Of a stretch of 64,000 nt of DNA, positions 26,901 through 36,235 are shown piece by piece. The notes under the pieces are model-generated. The model was given only the letters and a program-made list of their open reading frames with translations. It searched no databases and was not told where the DNA came from. Positions within the stretch are counted from its first letter, which is position 1; every line of letters starts with the position of its first letter. Both the position numbers and the translations under genes were made by a program. Source of the stretch: Zygaena filipendulae (Eukaryota > Arthropoda > Insecta > Lepidoptera > Zygaenidae); the NCBI GenBank assembly GCA_907165275.2, contig OU015649.1:13546001-13610000 (forward strand). The letters are read 5' to 3'.

Positions 26901-29900
26901 TAAATAAATTGGACGTATCAGTGAGGAAAGAAATATTTTTATAGTTAAGGTTATAAATGCAAATGTTTATTCAATGTTTGTCCATACGTGTAGTAAAATG
27001 CAATGAGATCATAAATAATCAAAATATCTTATTCGTTAAAATTCATAATTTATTTTAAACTAGCTGTGCCCCGTGGTTTCGCCAGCGGCTATTTCGGAGT
27101 TCCCGCAGGAACTCCAGGATAAACTATAGATCTAAATCTTCGTCATCCATTGGTGAAAACCGCATGAAAATCCGTTTAGTAGTTTTTGAGTTTATCGCGA
27201 ACAGAGAGCGGAAACGACTTAATTTGTATTATGTCCTAAAGAAAAAAAAATTCAAATTTTTTGTATATTTTAAAAGCTGTTGCCTGCGATTTCACTCATG
27301 TGACTTTGGTAATCCAGTGGGAGCTCTGCCATTACTATAACTATGCTGAATCACTGAGTAACATTATAAAGATAATACCAATATCGATCGATCAGTAAAA
27401 TGTTTTTTTTGTAGACAAGTATATCTCATTCATATGTTACGATTAGTGTAGTAATTAAGCTAAAAGATTAGAAATGGGCATGTTGACTAATTTTTATTTT
27501 TTAGTCCGTCTTGTAGATTATTAAAAAATATTGGACACGTATTTTTTCTTTTTTTATGTAATCAAAAAATAACGGCGATATATTGAGTTGAAATTCGCGT
27601 GACGTCACTGTTCTGACAGTTTGTATGGCGGTTTTAGCGGTTAGTGACGTCACGACCCCCTCACCCTAAACTTTAATGCGCTTTATCTCTGTGTATTTTA
27701 ATTTATTTAAAAAAGCAAAAAATACGTGTCTATTTTTTTTTTTTTCTAACTGACGGACTAATTAGGATTCTGATTTTCAAAAGTAGTCCACATCCCCATT
27801 AGAATCCATTAGAAACTCAAGCATATATAAAATTTGTTTAAACCGTTCGTGGGGTAAAATGCTTTGTTTCGATATTATATTAAAACTAGCTGTTTCCCGC
27901 AGTTTCACCCGAGGCAAAGTCGGAGTTACCGCAAGAATTCCGAGATAAAAGCACCCTACGTCCTTCTCTGTACCCCTAACAACGTGCATGCAAAATTTTA
28001 TGATGATCGGTTGAGCCGTTAAAGCGTTAAGCGTAAAAAACAAACAAACAAACTCACTTTCGCATGAATAATATCAGTAAGGATTCGTAACTTAGGAAGG
28101 TGGTGGAAGGCGGGCACAAAGTATTGTCGTGAGTTACAAATTTAAGGTAAGAATATAACAATATTGTTTCATAATACAAGAAAGTGATCGAAAAATCGAA
28201 GCTTATAATCAAAGATATTGAAAGAGAATAGATTGACAATACGCTCGTCCGGTAAGCTTTCCTCTTGAACCACGCAGAGGTCAAATTATCATATGCTAAC
28301 AAAATGCCGTTGGCTAGCAGAGACTATTGTCTATACTGTATAAATGAAATGTTTGAAATGTACTTCGTGGTGACTGGTATTTGATTGCGTCCCAACGATG
28401 AGATTGGATTTTTTTTTATTTTGATCACTCCCCCGCAAAAATTGGTTGACGTGGATTGCATAGTAAAAGTTTGTATTGTTCGTCTATTCTCTTACAATGT
28501 CTTTGCTTATAATAATAAAAATTAGTAAATTCATCATTGTATCCATTCCCGGCTAAGACGCGACGAAATAGGAAATCTCATCGCTACTATTAAAGGAAAC
28601 AGTGAACGCGCCGAGTCGCCAAGAGAAATTACGGCTCGATTATGAATCGAGACGTCGCGTCGCGTCGCTTCGTTTCGAGCAAAAACCATCTAGGCGCGAG
28701 GAAAGGCAGAAAATATGACAAGTTAATTAAGATTGACTGAGCTTGCCGGAGAGTTGCAGCAGGGACGTGAAATGTATGCGGAACAAATGGAAACGTATGG
28801 TTAGCTAACATTGACTGTGAGAAGATTGTTAGAGAGCAGTGTTGTCGGCACGTTACACCGAGCAGGAATCCTTACTAATATTATAAATGCGAAAGTGATT
28901 TTGTTTGTTTGTTACGTTTTCAAGGCTAAACGGCTCAAGTGGTCACCACGAAATTTTGCATATACGTTGTCAGGAGTACCGAGAAGGACACAGGCTACTT
29001 TTTATCCCGGAATTCCCACGGGAACTCCGAAATCAACGCGGAAGAAACTATCTTTAATTTTGCATATTACCTACACGTTGTCAAGGGTAGGTACAGAAAA
29101 AAAAATGGTAGTAAGTATTTTTATCTCGAAACACCCGCGGGATGTCCGAAACAAACGCGGGTAAAACCGCGGGGAACAGCTAGTATGTGTATAATGTGAT
29201 TTAATGCAATTTCTATGTGTCAAAGTCAAATCCTTTATTCAAATTTGGCCCATAATATGTGGCTCTTTTTGACGTCAATATAATGTGTTAGACGATATCA
29301 TATTTTAAACTACTCGAACATTTTACAGAAGTAAAAGTTTGTAATGGCTATAAAGGAATTGGGGATGTGGATTGTTTTTGAAAATCAAAATTCTAATTAG
29401 TCCGTCAGTTAGAAAATAAAAAAAACAATAAACACGTATTTTTTGCTTTTTAAATAAATTAAAATATACAGAGATAAGCGCATTAAAGTTTAGGGTGAGG
29501 GGGTCGTGACCGTCACTAACCGCTAAAACCGCCATACAAACTATCAGAACAGTGACGTCACGCAGAATTTCAACTCAATATATCGCCGTTATTTTTCGAT
29601 TGCGTAAAAAAAGAAAAAATACGTGTCCAATATTTTTTTATAATCTACAAGACGGACTAAAATATAAGTCAACATGCCCATTATAAAAATTCGTCCACTA
29701 ATAAGCAGCTACAGTATCCTGAGTGACATAGGATAATTTCATCCCGGAAAAGAGAATCCTCGAAGGAATTCCAAAATTGACGCAGATTGAAATCGTGTGG
29801 AGAATAGCTAGTCTTTATAAAACTTCGACGTTACACGAACATAGATACAACTGATATCGATGCTTCTAAGTCAAGTTAAGGAAGGTTAGAGTTAAGATTT

Positions 29901-32138
29901 TCTATAAATAAACCTAATGATTTTGTTAATATAAATCATTTTCAGAAATCAAATCTACCTCAGCTTATTAAGTTCACATGATAAAGCAAATGATACACAT
30001 CATACGATGTCAGATAAATAACTTTTATAACGTTGTGATTGTAAAACATAGCTATCTCACAAACAAAAAAAAACGTAATTAACACCGACCCGGATTCGTT
30101 GATTACATTGATGACAATTGCCACGGAGAGAATTCAAAGTGTAGTTACAATTTAATTAAAGTCGAAGTCTCACGAAATAATCATAAAGTTACTTAGCAAT
30201 GTAATATGTAGATAAAGTAGAAATTGAAACTCGCAAAACAATTACCAGATTCAACGATCACAAATCCCAACGGTAGGTACCTAAGTACAAACGTTAGAAA
30301 GCGAACTTCATTTAATTTCATAAGTATTGTACTTTACATACCATCAAATTGGATCAAATTATATAAAATCTAAATTAAAATGCGCAACGAAGGTCACAAA
30401 TATTACAATGGATTAAGCGGTTTCTTACGGGACCCCATCAAAATCACAGCACGAGAGAAATCAAAGAAGTCTCAATGCTATGGTGGTGTCCGATGATTGA
30501 ATAAAAGAAACTTTTAAGTGCGATGAACAGTTATCCGAGACGAATTGACAACAGTATGTATTATGTACAATTACAGTTCATGTATGCGGTATAATCATTA
30601 CCTACTCAAATTTGCATCTATAGGTTCATTGACATACAGCCATGTCTTGTAGCTTTAAAGCTAAGCGCACCAATGTTTATTCTATTAATTTCAAATAATT
30701 TTATGAAAAATAACCTATAAACTTCTACAATAGAAATGGTTACATCGTTATTTCATCCAAACATTACCTCAGCGTGTTTTGAAACTTTTAAAGGCCAATT
30801 TCTTAGATAAATCACTTCTGAATCACTTATTGTTCCCTGCGCCCGCCGTCTTATTTTATACAAAGAACGTGACAGATCAAAAAGTTCAATAAGGTGAAAG
30901 TTCTTAAGTTCAACTACATATTTTCATATTGAACTATCCGAGTGAAAAGTTAAATGTAGTGTTTTGCGAGGTTTGTTTTGTTTTTTTGTTTGAGATTAGG
31001 CATCTCAAAAAACTTAGGTATAGTATGCACAGCGTGAGAAACGAAAGTTCTAGCTTTCATAATAATTTAATCATAACAAGCAGATCTACCCGGCCGAATT
31101 ACGGAATCTCTTTGGGATCGCTTTGATGTACCTACGGAGAATAAAGTATCATACATCTTCCTTCAAAAACAATCCTAATAGTTTCGTTTAAATTTATCTA
31201 TGTATATTAATGTCACTGCGAGATGTGTGTTTAAACAAACTTACTGACAGGTATTCCAAAAAGCATGCCCATGAAAATCACTTTGCATTCCCCCAATTCC
31301 TTTAAGTTACCTATATTAGCTATTATATAGGTATATGCTGCACGATGTCACTTGCATATATTTCTGGTTTCCCCCTAAAAACTCTTTTTACAGGGCGAGA
31401 TTATTTTATCCTATGTGTTAATCCAATACTAATTTTAATGTGCAAAATTCCATTCAAATTCATTCAACGAGCGGTAAACGTACCTACAGTTATATTTTAT
31501 TCATAGAATAGTCAAATAGAATCACTTCATTAAGCAATATTGTGATACATCCAACTTCGAGCTTCGCTAAAAACTTGTCTTCAATCGCGTTTATTCTATC
31601 AAAATAACAGTACATTACGCTTGTTTCGCATATCGTAAACACCATTGCCTTTCGATTCGGACGCGGTGTTTCTACGGACCGGACAGTCTTACGGGACTAC
31701 AAATTTTAATGTCATATTTATGCAATCTGCTACGGGTACTTTTTTGAATAGCCGCTATGATAGTTATTACTACTTCATTCATTTTATGAACGCGATCGTT
31801 TTCATTCATATTATCATTTTTAAAGATGTTTTGGCGTGTTGCAAAAAAATTATGAGAGGGCGACAAAATTCGCTGCCCACTCAGAACTGAAGGCTCCATC
31901 TATCGATGGCGTTTTAGTTTATTAGATATAAATGAGAATGTGAGTGTATATTCCGAAGCTGACAAGGATGAAAGTGCGGAGAACAACTAGTATATGGATT
32001 GGGCGGCTCACCTCCAACATCGCACGCTGTCATCTCGGTGATGAGGCCCTCAAGGTCCGGTGATATGAGTCTCTCTTCATCTTCAGCGTGCATGTAGTCC
32101 AGCGCATGGTATATCACTAGTGCCAAGTTCACCACCAA
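8810..32138 (-). CDS. spir: spire actin nucleator, partial gene, six internal exons
   Basis: Spire nucleates straight actin filaments and works with formins (Cappuccino/FMN) in oocyte polarity and vesicle transport; its KIND domain binds the formin tail and its WH2 repeats each bind an actin monomer. Six exons joined at 32138-32012, 17336-17182, 13307-13104, 10992-10820, 9639-9576 and 8924-8810 give 838 nt, 279 codons plus one base, with no internal stop. Residues 1-162 hold the C-terminal part of KIND; 163-182 lead into the WH2 array; WH2 motifs sit near 196-213, 225-243 and 257-272. Diagnostic strings include [20 protein letters not shown] and [13 protein letters not shown]. Phase agreement at all five junctions supports the model. 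Missing: start codon and N-terminal KIND exon(s); Spir box and FYVE-like finger downstream. Family assignment is near certain; exact transcript structure is inferred. Confidence 0.93.
8925..9575 (-). other. spire intron between exons e and f
   Basis: A 651-bp GT-AG intron, AT-rich, with no repeat or gene recognised. Confidence 0.85.
9576..9639 (-). CDS. spir: spire exon e: second WH2 motif
   Basis: A 64-nt micro-exon: one base completing codon 220 and residues 221-241. The acceptor is TTGTTCGCAG and the donor is AAA|GTAAGT at 9575. The peptide [21 protein letters not shown] is the second WH2 motif of Spire; FIRSRPPL is close to invariant in the family. The junction with exon d gives AG+C, so residue 220 is serine, where the relatives I recall have arginine (PPR.KK). 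The next exon enters in phase 0 and continues ASERKL. Confidence 0.95.
9957..10423. repeat. back-to-back Helitron-like palindrome
   Basis: The left half is plus-oriented (CCTTGCTAATATTATAAATGCGAAAG near 9957). From about 10050 the same sequence runs in reverse and ends GCATTTATAATATTAGTAACG near 10423. Two 5' ends therefore face outward, with the turn at CACGTTGTCTGTATACCCCTGACAAC. A foldback MITE interrupts the right half. Confidence 0.75.
10123..10359. repeat. foldback MITE, copy 1
   Basis: Terminal inverted repeats of over 100 bp, beginning CCGCCGCACTCAGAGTCGAC and ending in the near complement GTGCGGCCG, with a small centre. TAA flanks both ends, consistent with a 3-bp TWA target duplication as in PIF/Harbinger elements. 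It is inserted in the Helitron-like palindrome, so it is younger than that palindrome. Confidence 0.85.
10820..10992 (-). CDS. spir: spire exon d: KIND to WH2 linker and first WH2 motif
   Basis: Encodes residues 163-219 plus two bases of codon 220. The acceptor is TTCTTTTCCAG (phase 0) and the donor is CAAAG|GTGAGT at 10819. The peptide starts [20 protein letters not shown] (163-182), a very conserved Spire segment, then [11 protein letters not shown] and the WH2 core [16 protein letters not shown] (198-213). The amphipathic helix ILMDDIR followed by an LKKV-type motif is the expected G-actin binding arrangement. Relative to the vertebrate proteins I remember, a few residues are missing before TPIEY and again before IPQ. 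Best recognised exon of the gene. Confidence 0.96.
11650..11679. repeat. 10-bp tandem repeat, three copies
   Basis: CGGACTTAGT repeated three times without mismatch. Confidence 0.9.
11885..12065 (+). repeat. Helitron-like repeat
   Basis: Plus-oriented copy from ATCCTTACTA to GGGTAAAACCAGG, with the last bases of the 3' end degraded. Confidence 0.7.
12442..12999 (-). repeat. Helitron-like repeat split by LTR-like insertion
   Basis: The left part 12442-12577 (ACCAGCTATTCCCCGCGG...) and right part 12931-12999 (...ATAATATTAATTAGGAAT) form one copy interrupted at the TTCATGA sequence. Confidence 0.7.
12578..12930 (+). mobile_element. LTR-like unit with primer-binding site and inverted second end
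   Basis: An LTR-like segment runs 12578-12806: it starts TGTGGCGACCCC, has a TATA-like GCATATATATG near 12683, and ends CCGCTACA. Next comes TGGTGACCCCGACGTGATTG (12808-12827), which looks like a primer-binding site complementary to a tRNA 3' end (TCGGGGTCACCA). An ATG follows at 12871. At 12897-12930 the first ~34 bp of the LTR reappear in reverse orientation. It is either a rearranged LTR-retrotransposon fragment or a TIR element that happens to resemble one. Confidence 0.55.
13104..13307 (-). CDS. spir: spire exon c: C-terminal part of KIND domain
   Basis: Encodes residues 95-162, exactly 68 codons, bounded by phase-0 introns. The acceptor is TTGTTTCCAG and the donor TGG|GTGAGT at 13103. 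The peptide includes [20 protein letters not shown], almost the same as the HY.AVCRAL.AE..EL..F helix of Spire KIND domains, and ends LDMMQFSDW. Joined to exon d this creates DWARFW, a signature of Spire across animals. The exon is very GC-rich, so long open frames also appear on the opposite strand and in other frames; these have no splice logic or similarity and are shadows. Confidence 0.94.
13405..13710 (+). mobile_element. GACGTCAC-core MITE, decayed copy
   Basis: Shares ATCAAAAAATAACGATGATA, TGTGACGTCAC, CTAAACTTTAATGCG and AGCAAAAAATACG with the better copies, but the left end is lost and the right end eroded. Confidence 0.65.
14241..14276. repeat. 18-bp tandem duplication
   Basis: GTCATTATCTCTTAAACC occurs twice head to tail without mismatch. 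Confidence 0.9.
14405..14437. repeat. 14-bp-arm hairpin
   Basis: CGGCTTACTCTTGA and its exact reverse complement around a 5-nt loop. A third partial copy, AAGAGTAAGGC, follows at about 14450. Confidence 0.9.
15049..15501 (+). repeat. Helitron-like repeat interrupted by a MITE
   Basis: The 5' part lies at 15049-15215 and the 3' end AACGCGGGTACTGCGGGAAACAGCTA at 15476-15501; the space between is a GACGTCAC-core MITE. Confidence 0.65.
15216..15475 (+). mobile_element. GACGTCAC-core MITE, truncated copy
   Basis: Starts near CTTGTCAACC, contains TTTTTAGTCCGTCTTGTAG, GCGACGTCACGC, CTTTAATGCG and GCAAAAAATACGTGTC. It stops before the right inverted end. Nested in the Helitron-like copy. Confidence 0.7.
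17182..17336 (-). CDS. spir: spire exon b: acidic and polybasic insert within KIND
   Basis: Encodes the end of codon 43 to residue 94. The acceptor is TTGTTACAG and the donor is GAG|GTAAGC at 17181. The entering phase (two bases, AC) completes the G left by exon a to give GAC, so the reading frame is fixed. The peptide starts with an acidic stretch (DDDEE), continues Ser/Glu/Gly-rich through [12 protein letters not shown] (residues 64-75), and turns sharply basic (RRRRRQRR, 79-86) before FMLKDVIE. In other Spire proteins a variable acidic linker also separates the two parts of KIND, ahead of a YRDVM-like helix that FMLKDVIE parallels. The basic run could be a localisation or lipid-contact signal; that is speculation. 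The exon is GC-rich against its flanks. Confidence 0.88.
17374..17700. promoter_or_regulatory. GC-rich segment directly upstream of spire exon b
   Basis: About 330 bp much richer in GC than the surrounding intron, lying 40 bp upstream of exon b on the gene strand, with a strong minus-strand donor sequence GAT|GTAAGT at 17373. The donor is too close to exon b's acceptor to splice to it. It could mark an internal promoter or an alternative first exon skipping exon b. No ATG frame leads into exon c, so coding use is not supported. Confidence 0.25.
18060..18165. promoter_or_regulatory. GC-rich intronic patch with GCC microsatellite
   Basis: Contains a (GCC)n run at 18106-18122 followed by GGCTAATCGATCGACACCGGCCATTA. 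No open frame with splice sites. Possibly regulatory; unassigned. Confidence 0.3.
18605..18800 (+). repeat. Helitron-like repeat
   Basis: From TCCCTACTAATATTATAAATGCG through CACGTTGTCAGGGGTACA to AATTAACGCGGGTG; the final CAGCTAGT is missing. Confidence 0.75.
19182..19497 (-). repeat. Helitron-like repeat, second subfamily
   Basis: Starts ACTAGCTGTCCCCCACGG; the body carries GGTGAAAACCGCATGAAAATCCG and ends TTTTATACTATG. Shares its body with 27059-27233 and 46355-46560. An internal hairpin, GACCTGGAGCC / GGTCTCCAGGTCC, spans about 19331-19378. Confidence 0.65.
20521..20615. promoter_or_regulatory. GC-rich patch inside the intron between exons a and b
   Basis: A sharp ~95-bp GC-rich island (GGCGCGCGGCGTCAGATCGC...) in AT-rich DNA. 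One minus-strand frame is open across it, but no acceptor/donor pair or known motif is evident. Candidate enhancer, alternative promoter or exon. Confidence 0.25.
22063..22281 (+). repeat. Helitron-like repeat, full copy
   Basis: From TCTACTAATATTATAAAG to GAAACCACGGGCGACGGCTAGT. Body of the ATAGGAAGCTACAGTAGT type shared with 59375-59544. Confidence 0.8.
25297..25425. repeat. foldback MITE, partial copy 2
   Basis: CAGCCGCACTAGAGTCG start, AATGCCAGTTAACATTAATTTA centre and CTGATTGCGGAAATTTTGC match the right half of the intact copies. The left arm is mostly deleted. Confidence 0.7.
25636..25812 (+). repeat. Helitron-like repeat, worn copy
   Basis: GTAAATGCGAAAG start, ACACGTGGTCAGGGGTACAG middle and TTAACGCGGGTGAAACCAC end. 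Confidence 0.65.
25890..26250 (-). mobile_element. tRNA-headed SINE, full copy 1
   Basis: On the minus strand the head GATAGCTCAGTGGTTAGTGCG (A-box-like) and TGTTCAAATCC (B-box-like) sit near 26245-26180, followed by a body shared with 47424-47795 and a poly(A) tail (T run at 25890-25899). Pol III-transcribed, LINE-mobilised non-autonomous element by analogy with other SINEs. Confidence 0.8.
26395..26460 (+). repeat. Helitron-like 3' fragment
   Basis: Only the terminal part, GAAATTCGCGCGGGTGAAACCGCGGGGAACAGCTTG, survives. Confidence 0.6.
27059..27233 (-). repeat. Helitron-like repeat, second subfamily
   Basis: ACTAGCTGTGCCCCGTGG end with the GGTGAAAACCGCATGAAAATCCG body. Confidence 0.7.
27475..27797 (+). 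mobile_element. GACGTCAC-core MITE, intact copy
   Basis: Imperfect terminal inverted repeats: TGGGCATGTTGACTA...TTAGTCCGTC at the left, GACGGACTAATTAG...GTAGTCCACATCCCCA at the right. Two GTGACGTCAC motifs flank the centre. No coding capacity. Size and ends nearly equal those of 41928-42249. Confidence 0.85.
27885..28085 (-). repeat. Helitron-like repeat
   Basis: From ACTAGCTGTTTCCCGCAG to AATATCAGTAAGGAT. Confidence 0.75.
28869..29184 (+). repeat. Helitron-like repeat with internal duplication
   Basis: From TCCTTACTAATATTATAAATGCG to GTAAAACCGCGGGGAACAGCTAGT. The segment from TTTTGCATA to the GC-rich end occurs twice (near 28955 and 29060), so the copy is longer than its relatives. Confidence 0.75.
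29360..29681 (-). mobile_element. GACGTCAC-core MITE, intact copy
   Basis: Reverse orientation to 27475-27797. Ends TGGGGATGTGGA and CAACATGCCCA, with GTGACGTCACGC near 29551. Confidence 0.85.
29690..29812 (+). repeat. Helitron-like 3' part
   Basis: AGCTACAGTATCCTGAGTGACATAGG body through to GAATAGCTAGT. It lies directly after the MITE, which may have inserted in it. Confidence 0.6.
32012..32138 (-). CDS. spir: spire exon a: KIND domain, central segment
   Basis: Encodes residues 1-42 of the partial protein plus the first base of codon 43. The acceptor is TTTGTTTCAG just above 32138 and the donor GTGAGC starts at 32011. The incoming intron is phase 0 and the outgoing one phase 1. The peptide contains [10 protein letters not shown] and [19 protein letters not shown], which match the KIND segment of Spire proteins (ALDYG..E.EER.LSP.LE.LI..MT in relatives). 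KIND is a degenerate kinase-like fold that docks the formin C-terminal tail. The exon starts in mid-domain, so at least one coding exon must precede it. Nothing matching the expected EEQAW.L.YQC motif was seen to its right within the window. Confidence 0.92.
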
Positions 32139-32714
32139 CTGAAACAAATACATTATTATCGTTAGATCAGCATTTATCGTACATTCCGGGACAAAGTTCT
32201 TATTATAATTTTTTTTTCCTGTTTAAAAGATGTACGTCATTTCCGGAATAATTATTTTTACGACGGATAATTTGATTCCTGGTCACAGAATAATATGTTT
32301 TTTTCTTGTTTATTGTTTGATAACTGCAGTCGTAACAAGTGGTTAGATTCGATATAAAAAATATCAAAATACCTTAGCACCTGTGTACCTAGCCATTCAT
32401 CTACGCTGACTGGTATCAAATAAAGAAGTAAGTAGTAACCTATCCAATAAATAACATTGTTGGTTTCAGTACAAACGAATGTCATTGCGGATATAATAGA
32501 ACAATACTTCACGTGACTCAGAATATGATCAAAAGGCATGAGATGATCTTGGAATAACGCACAATCCAAGGGTTTATACCAAATTTGATAAAGATTCACC
32601 GGTCGGATAAAAACAACACTGTCGATAGCCATTGATATTACTGACCCATGACTTTAAACAATCAAAGATCACCGAAACAAATGACTAATCGTTCAAATAC
32701 TCCCGGTTTTTGTG

Positions 32715-32880
32715 GTGGGATCCGCGCGCGCGTGACTATCGGAGGCGGTCGGCGGAACGGCTGGCAGGCGGTTGGGCCATTGTGACGAGTCGGACGCACC
32801 ATGGTTGCGCAAAACCAGGGCTCCAACTATGCAACCGCTCCCGTCTGTGGCTGCAACGCACACCGTACCTACGTGCACAC
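32715..32880. promoter_or_regulatory. GC-rich patch upstream of spire exon a
   Basis: About 165 bp including CGCGCGCGCG and GGAGGCGGTCGGCGGAACGG. Short open frames exist on both strands (plus 32801-33001, 66 codons; minus from ATG at 32803, 39 codons), but neither resembles a known protein. Candidate promoter or 5' exon of spire; unproven. Confidence 0.25.
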
Positions 32881-33982
32881 CCCATTTAACTTGCGTTTAG
32901 CAACAGTTCATGAGAGAGAGGATGTTTCTGATATTGCTAAACCTCTTAAAACTTCCAGTTTTAATGAAAGTTTCGAAACGCCCAGCGAAGCGATACCATG
33001 AAATCGAAATGCAGAGAAAAACAAAAAAAAACAGATATAGTAAAACAAGAAAATCCACGTGTCTCGGTGAATATATTAACCATAAATTGAAAAGGGGGCG
33101 ATAAAAGATGAGTAACTTGTGTGTCTGTTTGTCATACGGCGAGCCCCAACTAAGCAGTTAAATAAATAAAAATATGATGGCGAGCTAAACAAATCATAAG
33201 AATGGGTGCTCATCGCACGAGGTAGACTGGCAAAATATTTCACATTACTATCTCATTATGGAAATCCACCAATGGCCAAATATATCGGCAGACCATCTCT
33301 TATCGGGCCATTGTGTGCAAATCACGTGCAGTATTGGCGTAAAGGCGTGTCCACATAGAACTAAAATAGCGATAGCTATTAAATAATAAAACTATTAACG
33401 ATATTCAAAATTTATATACAAAGAAAAGAACTCATACATTGAAGAGAAAATCAATACCTACTAAAGAGATGCATAAGACTGACAAATCTCAAAAAAACAA
33501 CAGCACTGCTATTCTTTCAGATGCGTTGGATCACTGCTATTGATATAATTTACTCGCATTATATCTATCGCAGGAAAATAATAAAATAATAATAATTTGA
33601 AATTATCGACGGCAAAAGTAAAATGTTGAGGACAGAAAGTTCCACTTTTTTTAATTTTCGAGCACCCAACACTTAGGTTAGGTTAGAACTTCGTATCGAG
33701 ACCACAACACAACCGAATCAAATGGTAGATACAGATTAAAGAAGCACGGGCACCCACCATAATGCATTTTCTATCCTCAGTATTATGCGAAATTCCGGCC
33801 GTTTGTAAACGAAAGAATTATTTTATACAATATGTTAACGACTTACCAGTGTAAGCGCACCTTTAATATAAAACGGTTGCACTGTATTGCGTAAGTGCAC
33901 GCAACGGAGAACGGAACAATAACAACGGCCGATTTACGATGGTAGCAGAACAAGGTGAGGACCTAAACTGTTACGATTTAAC

Positions 33983-34379
33983 CGCAGGTCACACCGGTAA
34001 GGAAGCGATACGAAGCTATGTTCGTGTAGCTAAGAGTTGCTTTTAAAGAGAGAATAAATCTAATCTACCCTAAGCTCATCTAGCTACCGCGTCTTTTCAT
34101 ACCTCAGTTCACACCAGGTACAACAGAGCTATTTATTACCAAAGAATAAATCTGATGAAATAAAGTAACTTTATTGTAGACCTACAAATACAACGTAGCT
34201 ACTATAAGAATTAATTAACTAAAACAATTACTACGAAAGAAGCGACACTCTCCGCCCCCGATCCGAAGCCTACAGTAATAGTAGAGTTCAATCAGTTCAG
34301 CTTGAAGGCACAGGGGTGGAGAGTGGAAAAAGCGAAGCTAATTTAGCTCCGTTTCGCTTTATTCTCAGTGTGACCTGCG
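33983..34379. mobile_element. non-autonomous inverted-repeat element, 397 bp
   Basis: A 12-bp perfect terminal inverted repeat, CGCAGGTCACAC (33983-33994) and GTGTGACCTGCG (34368-34379), extending imperfectly inward (GGAAGCGATACGAAGCTA against TAGCTCCGTTTCGCTTTATT). No coding frame. Target duplication not clear. Confidence 0.6.
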
Positions 34380-36163
34380 CTTTAGTGTTTCAGGGGCCCG
34401 CAGCAATATTATTTGTAAATAATCACTAACCACAAGCTATTTGCTTGTACCTAAGCAATATATGGTACGTTAGGCGAGGAGTAGTTTTAGTAGTCTCTGC
34501 ACTTTTACCCGCGTGATTTTTTTTTATTTCATCAGGATCTACAGGTTTATTTGGATATATCTCAAGTCTCGACGCATTCTTTAATTGGAGAGTATTAATA
34601 TAGCCATTGTCGCCCAATTATCTCAACAAAACCCTTACTGATTTTAATTTCAAACAGTTTTTTTTTATCACACACCTACTAAGTAACTATTCTCCACGGT
34701 TTCTTTCTCCTAGGGAGCTTTATAGAGCTCTAGCAATAGCTACGATTTCACAAGGATGGTTATCCTTATATCCTTGGGAAATCGTAAATATTATATGAAC
34801 CGGAAGACCAATTCGTATGAGTATATTGTTTGGAAATGATTTGAATTGATCTATGTCAGTGATTTTATTGGAGTCAGACTACCCAGAACTTCAAAATTGT
34901 ATTTGTTCGAAAGCTAGTTAAATATAATATTTAAAAGAACGTCTACGATATATCTATCCCAAAACAGTTCATGCCATACCTACCACATGAAATCAGTGAC
35001 ATAATCATATGTACGTGTTTTGAATTTTTGTTATAGGTACTCATTTACTCGCATATTTATATTTTCTAAGCATCCGCATACGAATTTTTCCGAATTCCCT
35101 GTGCAAAAATTAATTCGAACGATTCAAAATACGACCCTGGATCGCGACCGAATTTCAGGGATCAATATCACTGTAAAATTGTCATTTGCGAACCGCGCGA
35201 TTCCCGTTGCCAAGTGGTGACGAGTTAATAAATCGGAAGTCGCTCAATAACAGTACATTTAATTAGGTACTAAAATTTGATGGCGTCGCTAATTTGATCC
35301 GGACATGAAACCGTATAAAAACGCGCTAACTGCTTAGATTCGCATTGGATATGTTAAGCTGAAATGACATAAAATCGAAACCAACAGTCGATCTGCCCAC
35401 CACATTGATCGTTCTCAGAAACTTTGTGAGAGATACCTATATTATTAAATCCCGTGGAGACGTGATGACTATTAAATTTTAATGCGTACGTAAATTATGT
35501 TTTGCTTCCTTAGAATTGATGGCAAGCATTTCTCCATATTAAAAAGCTTTCGAGTTTAATAAATAGAAAAGTTCAGTTAAGATTAAAGGTTTGACTAAGA
35601 TGTAAGATCAAATACAGTAAAGCTCCAGTAAGTGCCTGTAAGATTTGGTGAGACCCAACAGAAGAGTTACCAACGAAAAAAATTATAGAATAAAGAAGTG
35701 CACTAATTCCATAAAAAACTCTAAGAGAAACCGAGACGTGAACCGGCGCGGTGCCGACTATCGCACGCCTATCAATACAAAACTTACGAAAAGCTTGTAG
35801 ATATTCCGAAGTGACTTGTAACGTGCACCGTTTCACCTAACACGTCTAAAGAAATTGTTACCGAACAGGTTGTTACGCTGATAATATTGTTATGAAAATT
35901 TCTTTACAAAGTGTCAAGCAAGGAAAAATGAAAGAAAGATGGAAGTAATAAGTCTCCATAGAAAAAACTTAAAAAAAACTTTTTTTATAAAACAAGTTTT
36001 TATTCAAATGCGCTAAAAAGAATTAACATGTATTGTCATCCAAACTAAAGTTAACATATAACTACATGTTAGTACGGCTGGAATCTTGTAACTCAATTTT
36101 GAAGCAGATATCTTCAACCGATTGAAGACTGAAACTTTTTATACTATACGCTTAGTTTGGATG

Positions 36164-36235
36164 AAGCTTTTATTTAACTTGCGATGTACGTATATGTACA
36201 TACATATACATACATCGCAAGTTAAATAAAAGCTT
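36164..36235. repeat. 72-bp near-perfect palindrome
   Basis: Arms start AAGCTTTTATTTAACTTGCG and are complementary over about 33 bp with one mismatch, around a TACATA centre. Wider flanking similarity (TCCAAACTAAAG near 36040 against CTTAGTTTGGATGAAG near 36150) suggests part of a larger foldback. Confidence 0.85.

Larger units (their letters stand above)
17337..32011 (-). other. spire intron between exons a and b
   Basis: A 14.7-kb GT-AG intron. It holds many Helitron-like copies, two MITE copies (27475-27797, 29360-29681), a SINE (25890-26250), a partial foldback MITE (25297-25425) and GC-rich patches at 17400-17700, 18100-18150 and 20521-20615. No coding exon of spire is needed here, because exon a and exon b join in phase. 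Confidence 0.8.

Noticed and set aside
32258..32632. 124-codon minus-strand frame upstream of spire exon a
   Set aside because: AT-rich, low-complexity composition without KIND features; ends within intron.
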